A DNA stretch of 64,000 nt from Actinomadura flavalba DSM 45200. GTDB lineage: Bacteria; Actinomycetota; Actinomycetes; Streptosporangiales; Streptosporangiaceae. A model generated the notes under the pieces. It saw only the letters and a list, made by a program, of their open reading frames with translations, made no database searches and was not told the DNA's origin. The position numbers and the translations under genes are program-made. This document shows, piece after piece, positions 55,675-64,000 of this stretch (position 1 is the stretch's first letter; each line of letters starts with the position of its first letter). The DNA lies in contig NZ_KB894093.1 of the NCBI RefSeq assembly GCF_000374305.1, forward strand, positions 1-64,000, in the 5' to 3' direction.

Positions 55675-56787
55675 TCAGCCGGTGCGGTCCTTGAGGAACT
55701 TCAGGATGCGCGGGTAGACCTGCGGGTCGTTCATCAGCGACGGCCCGTGGGCGCGTCCCGGCACGGTCTGGACGTTCGCGGCGACGCCCACGGCGCGCAG
55801 CGCGGACGCCAGCGCCGTGCTGTGCGTGACGGGGACGAAGTCGCCGACACTGTGCAGGAGCAGCATCGGGGCGTCGCCGGAGGTGGCGTGGGTGGCCGAG
55901 GAGGCGTCCTCGACGCGCACCCAGCACGCGTCGGTCGAGCCGGGCACGCACTTGATGAGGTCGAGCACCGCGCCGCGCAGTTTGCGCTGGCCGGTGGTGG
56001 CGTCGGGCCGCTCGCCCTGCCGGTAGGCGAGGTAGGGGTTGTTGACGGGCGACAGCGCGACGACGCCGCGCACGCGGTCGGCGCCCTCGCCCGCCGTGCC
56101 GATCTGGGTGGCGAGCATCCCGCCGGCCGACGAGCCCATCACGACGATCTTGGCGGGGTCGATGTTCCAGCGGGCGGCGTTCTTCTTCACGTAGCCGAGC
56201 GCGGTGAGCGCGTCGTCGCGCTGGGCGGGCCAGACGGCGTCCGGCGCGAGCCGGTAGTTGGCGGCGATGACGGTGAAGCCCTGGCCGGTGAGGCGGCGCG
56301 CGAAGTACTTCCAGCCGCTCTTGTCGCCTTCCAGCCAGTAGCCGCCGTGCAGCATGAGCACGGCCGGTCCGGGGGCGGGCTTGGGCGCGGCGGCGGTGCG
56401 GCCCTGCGGGTCGACGGGGGGCTTGGCGGGCTTGCGCCAGTAGACGTCCAGCCGCTGCCGGGCGGCGGAGCCGTAGGCGTAGGTGCGGACGGCGGGCGGC
56501 TCGGGGGTGACCATGACGGCCGAGCCCGAGGTGACCGAGTCGTCGTCGGGGGCCTGCCGCGCGGACGGCTCCGGCTCCGGCGTCGCCGGGGCGGGGGCTT
56601 CGCTGGGCGGCGCGGGGGTGGCGGGCGACTCCCCGGGGACGAGGTCCGGCGGCGGCGCGGTCGTCGCGGACACGCCGGGGACGGGCTCGGCGTCGGCCGG
56701 GTCGGCGTTCGCCCCGGTGGGCAGGACGCCGACGGCGGACACGCACGCGGCGGCGAGCGTCGCCCCGCAGACCACAACTTTGCGCAC
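55675..56787 (-). CDS. Secreted alpha/beta-hydrolase esterase
   Basis: A 370-residue exported esterase. Signal peptide (VVVCGATLAAACVSAVGVL, about 4-27), a Pro/Glu/Ala-rich spacer to about residue 100, then an HSL/BD-FAE-like alpha/beta hydrolase with oxyanion motif LMLHGGYW, nucleophile Ser in VMGSSAGGMLAT, acid in LLHSVGDFVPV and catalytic His in VPGRAHGPSL. It probably hydrolyses acyl esters at the cell surface; in mycobacteria a lipase gene (lipU) occupies a similar site near cbs. GTG 56787 is selected because it begins directly before the signal peptide. Confidence 0.88.
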   Translation of the reverse strand: MRKVVVCGATLAAACVSAVGVLPTGANADPADAEPVPGVSATTAPPPDLVPGESPATPAPPSEAPAPATPEPEPSARQAPDDDSVTSGSAVMVTPEPPAVRTYAYGSAARQRLDVYWRKPAKPPVDPQGRTAAAPKPAPGPAVLMLHGGYWLEGDKSGWKYFARRLTGQGFTVIAANYRLAPDAVWPAQRDDALTALGYVKKNAARWNIDPAKIVVMGSSAGGMLATQIGTAGEGADRVRGVVALSPVNNPYLAYRQGERPDATTGQRKLRGAVLDLIKCVPGSTDACWVRVEDASSATHATSGDAPMLLLHSVGDFVPVTHSTALASALRAVGVAANVQTVPGRAHGPSLMNDPQVYPRILKFLKDRTG

Positions 56788-56870
56788 TCCCGGCCCTTTC
56801 TGGAGAGAACCCGGCGCGCACAATCATAGAGTTTGATCACCCCTGCATGGGGCATGGGCCGACGTTTACC

Positions 56871-56903
56871 TTCCCCGGCGGGCGTCGAACGCCCGCCGGG
56901 GAA
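56871..56903 (-). terminator. Hairpin terminator of metB
   Basis: TTCCCCGGCGGGCGT (56871-56885) pairs perfectly with ACGCCCGCCGGGGAA (56889-56903) over a three-base loop, immediately downstream of the metB stop codon on the minus strand. Confidence 0.75.
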
Positions 56904-56912
56904 CGCGTCGGC

Positions 56913-58061
56913 TCAGCTCAGGGCACGTTCCAGGTCCTCCAGGAGGTCGGAGGCGTCCTCGATGCCGACCGACAGCCGGACCAGGTCGTCCGGGACCTCC
57001 AGCGGCGACCCCGCCGCCGACGCGTGCGTCATCCGGTGCGGGTGCTCGATCAGCGACTCCACGCCGCCGAGCGACTCGCCCAGCGTGAACAGCTTCGTCG
57101 CCTCGCAGACGCGCACCGCCGCCTCCGGGGTCCGCATCCGGAACGACACCATGCCGCCGAACCGCGACATCTGCTTCACCGCGACCTCGTGGCCCGGGTG
57201 CCCGGGCAGCCCCGGGTACAGCACCTCGCGGACCGCGCCGTGCCCCGACAGCATCTCCACGACCTTCTCGGCGTTGGCGCAGTGCCGGTCCATCCGGACG
57301 GCGAGCGTCTTCACGCCGCGCAGCGTCAGCCACGCGTCGAACGGCCCCGCCACCGCGCCCATCGCGTTCTGGTGGAACGCCAGCCGCTCGCCGAGCGCGG
57401 CGTCGCGCGCGACGAGCGCCCCGCCGATGACGTCGGAGTGGCCGCCGATGTACTTGGTCGTGGAGTGGACGACGACGTCGGCGCCCAGTTCCAGCGGCCG
57501 CTGGAGGTACGGCGAGGCGAACGTGTTGTCGACGGCGAGCAGCGCGCCCGCCTCGGCGGCGATGCCCGCCAGGGCCGCGATGTCCGCGACGTTCAGCAGC
57601 GGGTTCGTCGGCGTCTCACACCAGATGACCCTGGTGTCGGGCCGGACGGCCGCGCGGACCGCGTCCAGGTCGTTCAGCGGCACCGGGTCGAAGGTGAGGC
57701 CCCACGGCTCGGCGACCTTGGCGAACAGCCGGTAGGTGCCGCCGTAGGCGTCGTCCGGGATGATGACGTGGTCGCCCGGACGGCAGACGGCGCGCAGCAG
57801 CGCGTCCTCGGCGGCCAGGCCGGACGCGAACGCCAGCCCCCGCCGGCCGCCCTCCAGCTCGGCCAGGCACGTCTCCAGCGCGGTGCGCGTCGGATTGGCC
57901 GATCGCGAGTACTCGTAGCCCCCGCGCAATCCCCCGATGCCGTCCTGTTTGTACGTCGAGACCTGGTAGATCGGGGGCACCACGGCCCCGGTGACGGGGT
58001 CGGCCTGCTGCCCCGCGTGGATGGCCAGCGTCTCGAAGGACCGGCGAACTTCGTTGTCCAT
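56913..58061 (-). CDS. metB: Cystathionine gamma-synthase
   Basis: PLP-dependent transsulfuration enzyme joining O-acyl-homoserine and cysteine, or acting as gamma-lyase. The 382-residue protein has PLP lysine K203 in HSTTKYIGGHSD, YEYSRSANPTRTALETCLA, FASGLAAEDALL and VIWCETPTNPLL. The C-terminal KLFTLGESLGGVESLIEHP is standard. A TAGCCT box on the minus strand (58074-58069) lies seven bases before ATG 58061, with no ribosome site, so a leaderless transcript is likely. It pairs functionally with cbs, 3.7 kb away. Confidence 0.95.
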   Translation of the reverse strand: MDNEVRRSFETLAIHAGQQADPVTGAVVPPIYQVSTYKQDGIGGLRGGYEYSRSANPTRTALETCLAELEGGRRGLAFASGLAAEDALLRAVCRPGDHVIIPDDAYGGTYRLFAKVAEPWGLTFDPVPLNDLDAVRAAVRPDTRVIWCETPTNPLLNVADIAALAGIAAEAGALLAVDNTFASPYLQRPLELGADVVVHSTTKYIGGHSDVIGGALVARDAALGERLAFHQNAMGAVAGPFDAWLTLRGVKTLAVRMDRHCANAEKVVEMLSGHGAVREVLYPGLPGHPGHEVAVKQMSRFGGMVSFRMRTPEAAVRVCEATKLFTLGESLGGVESLIEHPHRMTHASAAGSPLEVPDDLVRLSVGIEDASDLLEDLERALS

Positions 58062-58221
58062 GGGAACGAGGCTATCCGTCCGGCGCCACTACCCGAGGAT
58101 GAGGACATCCACCGCAGGTAGGGGGCAGGATCTCGGCACCTGGGGTGACCCATTTGCCGGACGGTCTCTTTACTGTTTGTTGAGACGCATATCCCCCCGG
58201 GCCGATCGAAGGGCACGTTTC

Positions 58222-60384
58222 ATGTTCGCTGGTCTCGCACGCGTGGTGGTGAGACACCCGTGGTGGACGATCGTGGCGTGGCTGGCCGTCGCCGCCATCG
58301 TCATCGCGTTCTCCCCCAAGCTGTCAACGAGCTCCGACCAGGCGGAGTTCCTGCCCTCGTCCTACGAGTCGGCGCAGGCGATGAAGATCGCCGAGAAGGC
58401 GTACCCCCAGGCCGGGGACGCCACGACGCTCGTCGTCGTGAAGCGCTCGGACGGCGCTCCGCTGAGCGCCCAGGACGTCGCCAAGGTCGGCGGCGTCGCG
58501 CAGCAGCTCACGGCCAAGAAGTACGAGTCCGTCCAGGCCGCGATGGCGAGCCCGGAGACGGTCGCGCCGAACAAGGCCGTCCAGGTGATCATGGTGCCGA
58601 TGAAGGGCACCACGATGGCCGACCAGACCGCGCAGGGCGACGCCGTCAAGGACATCCGCAAGGACCTGCCCGGCCTGCTGTCGGGCTCCGGCCTGGAGGC
58701 CAAGGTCGGCGGCGACATCGCGGGCTTCGTCGACAACGAGGACTCCTTCACCCAGTCCTTCGAGATCGTCGGCATCGCGACGTTCGTCCTCATCATCGGG
58801 CTGATCCTGCTGATCTTCCGGGCGCCGCTCGCGGCGATCCTGCCGATCGTCGTGATCATGTTCACGATGCAGGTCGTCATGGGGCTCGTCGGCGCCGCGT
58901 CCAAGGTGTTCGGCTTCTCCGGCGACGACAGCCTCAGCATCATCATCCTCATCGTGCTGTTCGGCGTCGGCGCCGACTACTACCTGTTCCTGCTGTTCCG
59001 CTACCGCGAACGGCTGCGGGCCGGTGAGGACAAGAAGACGGCGATGATCCAGGCCGTCGAGCGGGTCGGCGAGGTCATCGCCTCGGCCGCCGCCGCCATC
59101 GCGGTCACGTTCCTGGTCCTGCTGCTCGCCACGTTCGGGGCGTTCAAGGCGTGGGGGCCGTCGCTGGCCATCGCGGTGGTGTTCATGGGCATCACGTCCA
59201 TCACGCTGTTCCCCGCGATCGTGTCGCTGCTCGGCACGGCGGTGTTCTGGCCGTCCAAGGCGTGGAAGAAGCAGCCGCAGGCGCGGGTCTCCTCGGCGCT
59301 CGGCCGCGTCGTCGGCAAGCGCCCGGCGATCGTCGCGCTGGTGTCGGGCGGCATCATGGTCGCGCTCGCGGCGGGCGTGTTCACGTTCAAGGCCGACTAC
59401 GACTTCGCGTCCGGCTTCCCGCAGGACACCGAGTCGGCGCAGGCCGGCAAGGACATGGAGAAGGGCTTCCCGCCCGGCCTCACCAAGCCCGTCTCGGTCT
59501 ACCTGAAGACGACCGGCGGCGAGCCGATCACGCAGGCGCAGGTCACCGAGTTCGCGGGCGCCGTCAAGGGCGCGCCCGGCGTCGGGACCGTCCGGCCCAT
59601 GGGCATCGCGCCCGGCGACAAGAGCGTCGCGCAGGTCGATCTGCTGCTGAAGAAGAACCCGGTCGCCAACGAGTCGGTGACGCTGGTCAAGGACGAGCTG
59701 CGGCCGTTCGTGCACGACAAGGTCCCGTCCGGGACGAAGGCGTACGTCGGCGGTGAGACGGCGCTGTGGGCCGACATCAACACCATCAACAACCGGGACC
59801 TGTCGGTCACGCTGCCCGTCGCCGCCGCGCTCATCGCGATCGTGCTGGCGCTGCTGCTGCGGTCGCTGGTGGCGCCGGTCTACCTCGTCGTCGCGGTGCT
59901 GCTCGGGTTCGCCTCGACGCTCGGCGCGGCCGTGTACGTCTTCCAGGGCGCGCTCGGCGAACCGGGCGTGACGTTCCAGCTCCCGATCATCCTGTACCTG
60001 TTCGTGCTGGCGATCGGGACCGACTACAACATCCTCATCACCGCGCGGCTGCGCGAGGAGGCCAAGGAGGGCCACGAACCCCGGAAGGCGGCGGCGCTGG
60101 CCGTCGAGCACGGCGGGCCGACCGTCGCGGCGGCGGGCCTCATCCTGGCCGGCACCTTCTCGGTCATGATGCTGGCGAAGGTGTCGTTCCTCCAGCAGAT
60201 GGGCTTCTCGGTCGCGCTCGGCATCTCCATCGCCGCGTTCGTCATGGCGGTCTTCCTCGTCCCGGCGCTGACGGCGCTGCTCGGCCACTTCGCCTGGTGG
60301 CCGGGGCACGGGGACCGGCCGTCCGCCAAGGCCGCCGAGGAAGGACCGCACGAGGACGTGCTGGCCCCCTCGGGGCACCACTAG
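58222..60384 (+). CDS. MMPL/RND-family membrane transporter
   Basis: A 720-residue RND-type exporter of the MMPL kind, with two sets of membrane helices separated by large extracytoplasmic loops. The first helix is WWTIVAWLAVAAIVIAFSPK; characteristic acids lie in FGVGADYYLFLLFRYRER and LAIGTDYNILITARLREE, which carry the proton-relay Asp residues. MMPL proteins export lipids, siderophores or wall precursors. GAAGGG lies upstream of ATG 58222. It is divergent from metB and convergent with the MscS gene. The substrate is unknown; envelope genes nearby fit but do not prove a role in lipid export. Confidence 0.92.
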   Translation: MFAGLARVVVRHPWWTIVAWLAVAAIVIAFSPKLSTSSDQAEFLPSSYESAQAMKIAEKAYPQAGDATTLVVVKRSDGAPLSAQDVAKVGGVAQQLTAKKYESVQAAMASPETVAPNKAVQVIMVPMKGTTMADQTAQGDAVKDIRKDLPGLLSGSGLEAKVGGDIAGFVDNEDSFTQSFEIVGIATFVLIIGLILLIFRAPLAAILPIVVIMFTMQVVMGLVGAASKVFGFSGDDSLSIIILIVLFGVGADYYLFLLFRYRERLRAGEDKKTAMIQAVERVGEVIASAAAAIAVTFLVLLLATFGAFKAWGPSLAIAVVFMGITSITLFPAIVSLLGTAVFWPSKAWKKQPQARVSSALGRVVGKRPAIVALVSGGIMVALAAGVFTFKADYDFASGFPQDTESAQAGKDMEKGFPPGLTKPVSVYLKTTGGEPITQAQVTEFAGAVKGAPGVGTVRPMGIAPGDKSVAQVDLLLKKNPVANESVTLVKDELRPFVHDKVPSGTKAYVGGETALWADINTINNRDLSVTLPVAAALIAIVLALLLRSLVAPVYLVVAVLLGFASTLGAAVYVFQGALGEPGVTFQLPIILYLFVLAIGTDYNILITARLREEAKEGHEPRKAAALAVEHGGPTVAAAGLILAGTFSVMMLAKVSFLQQMGFSVALGISIAAFVMAVFLVPALTALLGHFAWWPGHGDRPSAKAAEEGPHEDVLAPSGHH

Positions 60385-60449
60385 ACGCCGGGTCGCGGGG
60401 CCCCGGCCGGTAACGCCGCCCACACGGCCGGAGTCCCGCGTCCCGGTCC

Positions 60450-60495
60450 GACGCGCGAAGGGCGCGGTGCGCACGTACCGCGCCCTTCGCGCGTC
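60450..60495. terminator. 19-bp perfect hairpin between MMPL and MscS genes
   Basis: GACGCGCGAAGGGCGCGGT (60450-60468) is exactly complementary to ACCGCGCCCTTCGCGCGTC (60477-60495) with an eight-base loop. Lying between convergent genes, it should terminate both. Confidence 0.8.
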
Positions 60496-60498
60496 TCG

Positions 60499-61149
60499 TC
60501 AGGGGCCGGTCGCCGGTGGCGTCCGCGCGACGGCGGCGTTCTGCATCAGCGAGTTCGGCACCGAGTAGTCGCCGTCGTCGGTCCTGATCTTGACGTAGAG
60601 CAGGCCGATCTCCTGGACGACGCCGTCCAGCTCGCCGCCCATCGGGCCGGACCGGGCCACGACGCGGTCGCCCACGCCGAACGGGCGCGCGTACAGCAGC
60701 ACCATTCCGGCGAACATGTTCGACAGCGTCGGCTGGCCCGCCAGCCCCAGCACCGCGCCGGTCAGCGCGCCGCCGACGACGAGCTGCCCGATCGGCAGCC
60801 GCAGCAGGCCCATCATGACGATCACGGTGGTGAGCAGCCCGACGAGGATGACCGCCATCCGGATCACCGAGGCGTGCGCCGGGCCGAGGACCGGGCGGGA
60901 CACGCGGCGCAGCTCGTCGCCGAGCCGGATCGTCGCGGCGGCGGCCAGCGCGGTGAACGCGATCGCGCCGCCCCAGCGCAGCAGCGGTTCGCCGGTCGGG
61001 CCGACCGTCTCGTCGCCCGCCTCCGACACCAGCGCCGCCACGAACGCCAGCCCGCCGAGCAGCACGACGCGGGCGAGCCGGGGACGGTTCGGGAACGTCT
61101 TGACGAGACGGCGCGAGCGTCTGCCCCACCGCCGTGCCGACGTCGCCAT
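60499..61149 (-). CDS. Small MscS-type mechanosensitive channel
   Basis: A 216-residue membrane protein with four hydrophobic segments and an MscS beta-domain signature (GLAGQPTLSNMFAGMVLLYA, then RPFGVGDRVVARSGPMGG, with GVVQEIGLLYVKI and VPNSLMQNAA). It lacks the long C-terminal vestibule of E. coli MscS, as do many short actinobacterial members. It would release solutes on osmotic downshift. ATG 61149 has GAGGGG five bases upstream. Confidence 0.88.
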   Translation of the reverse strand: MATSARRWGRRSRRLVKTFPNRPRLARVVLLGGLAFVAALVSEAGDETVGPTGEPLLRWGGAIAFTALAAAATIRLGDELRRVSRPVLGPAHASVIRMAVILVGLLTTVIVMMGLLRLPIGQLVVGGALTGAVLGLAGQPTLSNMFAGMVLLYARPFGVGDRVVARSGPMGGELDGVVQEIGLLYVKIRTDDGDYSVPNSLMQNAAVARTPPATGP

Positions 61150-61353
61150 CCGCGCCCCTCGCACCCGTTCCCGCCTGCCGGTTCTCCGGCGATTCCCGGT
61201 GCCGCCCGCCCGCACGCTAACGGGAGTCCAAAGACTCTGTGTGCGGCGGCCATCGCCCCGCGCGCATTTTCCGGGTGCGGAGCCGGATATCTTCGTGGTG
61301 CTTGGGGAGTATGGAGTACCGGGGAACGAGTTCGACTTGGGAGGTGGCCTCGC

Positions 61354-61692
61354 GTGAGCCAGGCCCGCGACACGCAGGAGCATCTTTCCATCGTGGTCGT
61401 GCACGACGACGATGAGCGCGTGCGGGTGAAGCTGGACGGGATACTGGATCATCACACCGCGGCGGAACTGGCCCGCCGCGTCGAGGAGGCCGCCGCGCCG
61501 TCCGCCCGCGTGATCCTCGATCTGGAGGGCATCGCCTTCTGCGACTCCCTCGGCCTCAACACCGTCATCACGCTGTGGAAGCGCGCCCGCGCGGGCGGCG
61601 GTGAACTCGTCCTCACGCGCCCTCCCGCGCTGATGCGCGATCTGCTCTCCAGCACCGGCCTCGACACGCACATCACCATCGAGCCGTCCTGA
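61354..61692 (+). CDS. STAS-domain anti-sigma factor antagonist
   Basis: A 112-residue single-domain STAS protein of the SpoIIAA/RsbV kind, with RVRVKLDGILDHHTAAEL and the phosphorylation helix LEGIAFCDSLGLNTVI, in which Ser65 is the likely phosphoacceptor. It would release a sigma factor from its anti-sigma kinase, but no such kinase or sigma gene lies in the window. GTG 61354 has GGGAGG eight bases upstream. It is convergent with cbs. Confidence 0.9.
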   Translation: MSQARDTQEHLSIVVVHDDDERVRVKLDGILDHHTAAELARRVEEAAAPSARVILDLEGIAFCDSLGLNTVITLWKRARAGGGELVLTRPPALMRDLLSSTGLDTHITIEPS

Positions 61693-61721
61693 CGCCGGGA
61701 CGGGCCGCGCCCGTCCCGGCG
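61693..61721. terminator. Perfect hairpin between STAS and cbs genes
   Basis: CGCCGGGACGGGC (61693-61705) pairs exactly with GCCCGTCCCGGCG (61709-61721) over three bases. It lies directly after the STAS stop, between convergent genes. Confidence 0.75.
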
Positions 61722-61731
61722 GTGCGAGCCG

Positions 61732-63102
<1,371 letters not shown>

Positions 63103-63232
63103 CGCAGGCGTCCTTCGTGGTCCGTGGAGGATTCGGATAGATTCCCGTTTCCGAAGGTAGCCGAGATCCCACCTTGCGGGCATCACCACTCCAGGGGGTC
63201 GCATCGGCCTGGCGGGCAGGGAGGGTCGAGCC

Positions 63233-64000
63233 ATGTTGCTTCGAGCGTTGCGGGCGCGCCGGATCGCCACCGCCGCCGCGTACGGCGGCGGGGGGATCAC
63301 CGCCGTGGGCGGGTTCACGGTCGGGCTGGTCTTCGTGGAGGCCCGGCTCGCCCGCAAGATCATCCAGGCGACGCCGAGCACGCCGCCGCCCGTCGCGGAC
63401 GGTCACTACGGCCCGTCCGGCCCCGCGCCGCTGTCCTTCGTGATGCTCGGGGACTCGACGGCGGCCGGCCTCGGCGTCGGCTCCCCGGACGAGACGCCCG
63501 GCGCGCTGCTGGCCGCCGGGCTGTCGGCCATCTCCGGGCGCGGCGTGAAGCTGACGAACGTGGCGCTGTCGGGGTCGCGGTCGGCGGCGCTGGACGGCCA
63601 GGTCGAGCGGGCGCTGGCGGCGCGGCCCGACGTCGCCGTCATCATGATCGGCGCGAACGACGTGACGGCGCGCGTCTCCCCCGCCGAGTCGGTGGGGCAC
63701 CTGGTGCGGGCCGTGGAGCGGCTGCGGGACGCCGGGTGCGAGGTCGTCGTCGGCACCTGCCCCGACCTCGGCTCGGTCAAGCCGCTGATGCAGCCGCTGC
63801 GCTGGATCGCCCGGCGGGCGAGCCGGCGGCTGGCCGCCGCGCAGACGATCGTCGTCGTGGAGCGCGGCGGGCGCTCGGTCTCGCTGGGCGACCTGCTCGG
63901 CCACGAGTTCGCCGCCGACCCGCTCGGCATGTTCAGCGACGACCGCTACCACCCCTCCGCGCGCGGCTACGCCGCCGCGGCGGCGGCGGTCCTGCCGTCC
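63233..64000 (+). CDS. SGNH/GDSL hydrolase, 3' end outside window
   Basis: The gene is open to the right edge (256 codons seen). An N-terminal membrane segment (ITAVGGFTVGLVFVEARLA, about 22-40) anchors or exports it. The SGNH blocks are GDSTAAG with nucleophile Ser75 (block I), NVALSGSR (block II), MIGANDVTAR (block III) and DRYHPSARGYA with His240 (block V). It is probably a cell-surface esterase, like the GDSL protein Rv1075c near cbs in mycobacteria. GGGAGG lies eight bases before ATG 63233. Confidence 0.9.
   Translation, partial: MLLRALRARRIATAAAYGGGGITAVGGFTVGLVFVEARLARKIIQATPSTPPPVADGHYGPSGPAPLSFVMLGDSTAAGLGVGSPDETPGALLAAGLSAISGRGVKLTNVALSGSRSAALDGQVERALAARPDVAVIMIGANDVTARVSPAESVGHLVRAVERLRDAGCEVVVGTCPDLGSVKPLMQPLRWIARRASRRLAAAQTIVVVERGGRSVSLGDLLGHEFAADPLGMFSDDRYHPSARGYAAAAAAVLPS

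Overview
This 64-kb window is one continuous stretch of very GC-rich chromosome from an actinomycete. GTG starts are frequent, intergenic spaces are short and codon third positions are mostly G or C. A mycothiol S-conjugate amidase (mca) confirms a mycothiol-using actinobacterium. A multi-domain PIN-PhoH protein, a MoxR/vWA pair and a divergent Lrp-hppD pair fit the Streptosporangiales/Streptomycetales side. My best guess is a Thermomonosporaceae-type organism such as Actinomadura, by inference only. The backbone matches, from memory, the gene set of M. tuberculosis Rv1075c-Rv1108c (xseA, xseB, a DUF4245 gene, glpX, fumarase, phoH2, prenyl transferase, YyaL-like, mca, DUF4307, greA, metB, cbs, GDSL hydrolase), with many lineage-specific genes inserted between the conserved blocks.

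Layout. 1-2.2 kb: 3' part of a large AAA-type regulator, then two kinds of DNA repeat. 2.7-7 kb: xseA, glpX, a TetR gene, a DUF4245 gene and xseB; the last four appear inverted relative to the ancestral order and sit between 22-bp inverted repeats. 7-11.9 kb: DUF1707 protein, MFS exporter, small helical protein, MocR regulator divergent from an EamA/DMT transporter. 12-16.8 kb: class I fumarase, membrane Ser/Thr kinase, a palindromic repeat element, class II fumarase. 16.8-21.7 kb: two lytic-transglycosylase-like paralogues, PIN-PhoH, cis-prenyltransferase, an unknown protein. 21.9-25.2 kb: MFS drug exporter with its TetR regulator, and an NlpC/P60 hydrolase. 25.4-34.6 kb: YyaL, Uma2, flavin disulfide reductase, epoxide hydrolase, RNase Z, PPOX protein, mca block, DUF4307, greA. 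34.7-36.5 kb: second palindromic element, Lrp regulator, hppD. 36.5-44.9 kb: secretory cluster with a DUF4190 protein, three tandem M1 metallopeptidases, a CBM2 protein and a DUF1906 protein. 44.9-47.1 kb: threonine deaminase and ROK kinase. 47.1-49.5 kb: the least explained part, a structured leader RNA candidate plus two genes of unknown function. 49.5-55.7 kb: FIST protein, MoxR-like ATPase with vWA partner, two small membrane proteins. 55.7-64 kb: secreted esterase, metB, MMPL exporter, MscS channel, STAS protein, cbs and a partial GDSL hydrolase.

How the genes work together. Central carbon functions (GlpX, two fumarases), sulfur amino acid transsulfuration (metB, cbs), mycothiol detoxification (mca), tyrosine catabolism (hppD with its Lrp regulator) and cell envelope functions (prenyl transferase, transglycosylases, NlpC/P60, M1 peptidases, MMPL) are interleaved. 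Several regulator-target pairs can be read directly: MocR/DMT, TetR/MFS and Lrp/hppD, each with an inverted repeat in the shared or upstream promoter.

The observations most worth pursuing are (i) the structured leader RNA with the OST-HTH/UPF0158-like gene and its Cys4-tailed partner at 47.1-49.5 kb, (ii) the two copies of an element with conserved outer arms and unrelated, self-complementary inner arms (15.1 and 34.7 kb), and (iii) the apparent inversion at 4.0-6.95 kb, which separates the two exonuclease VII subunit genes. All calls come from reading the sequence by eye; no database search was possible.
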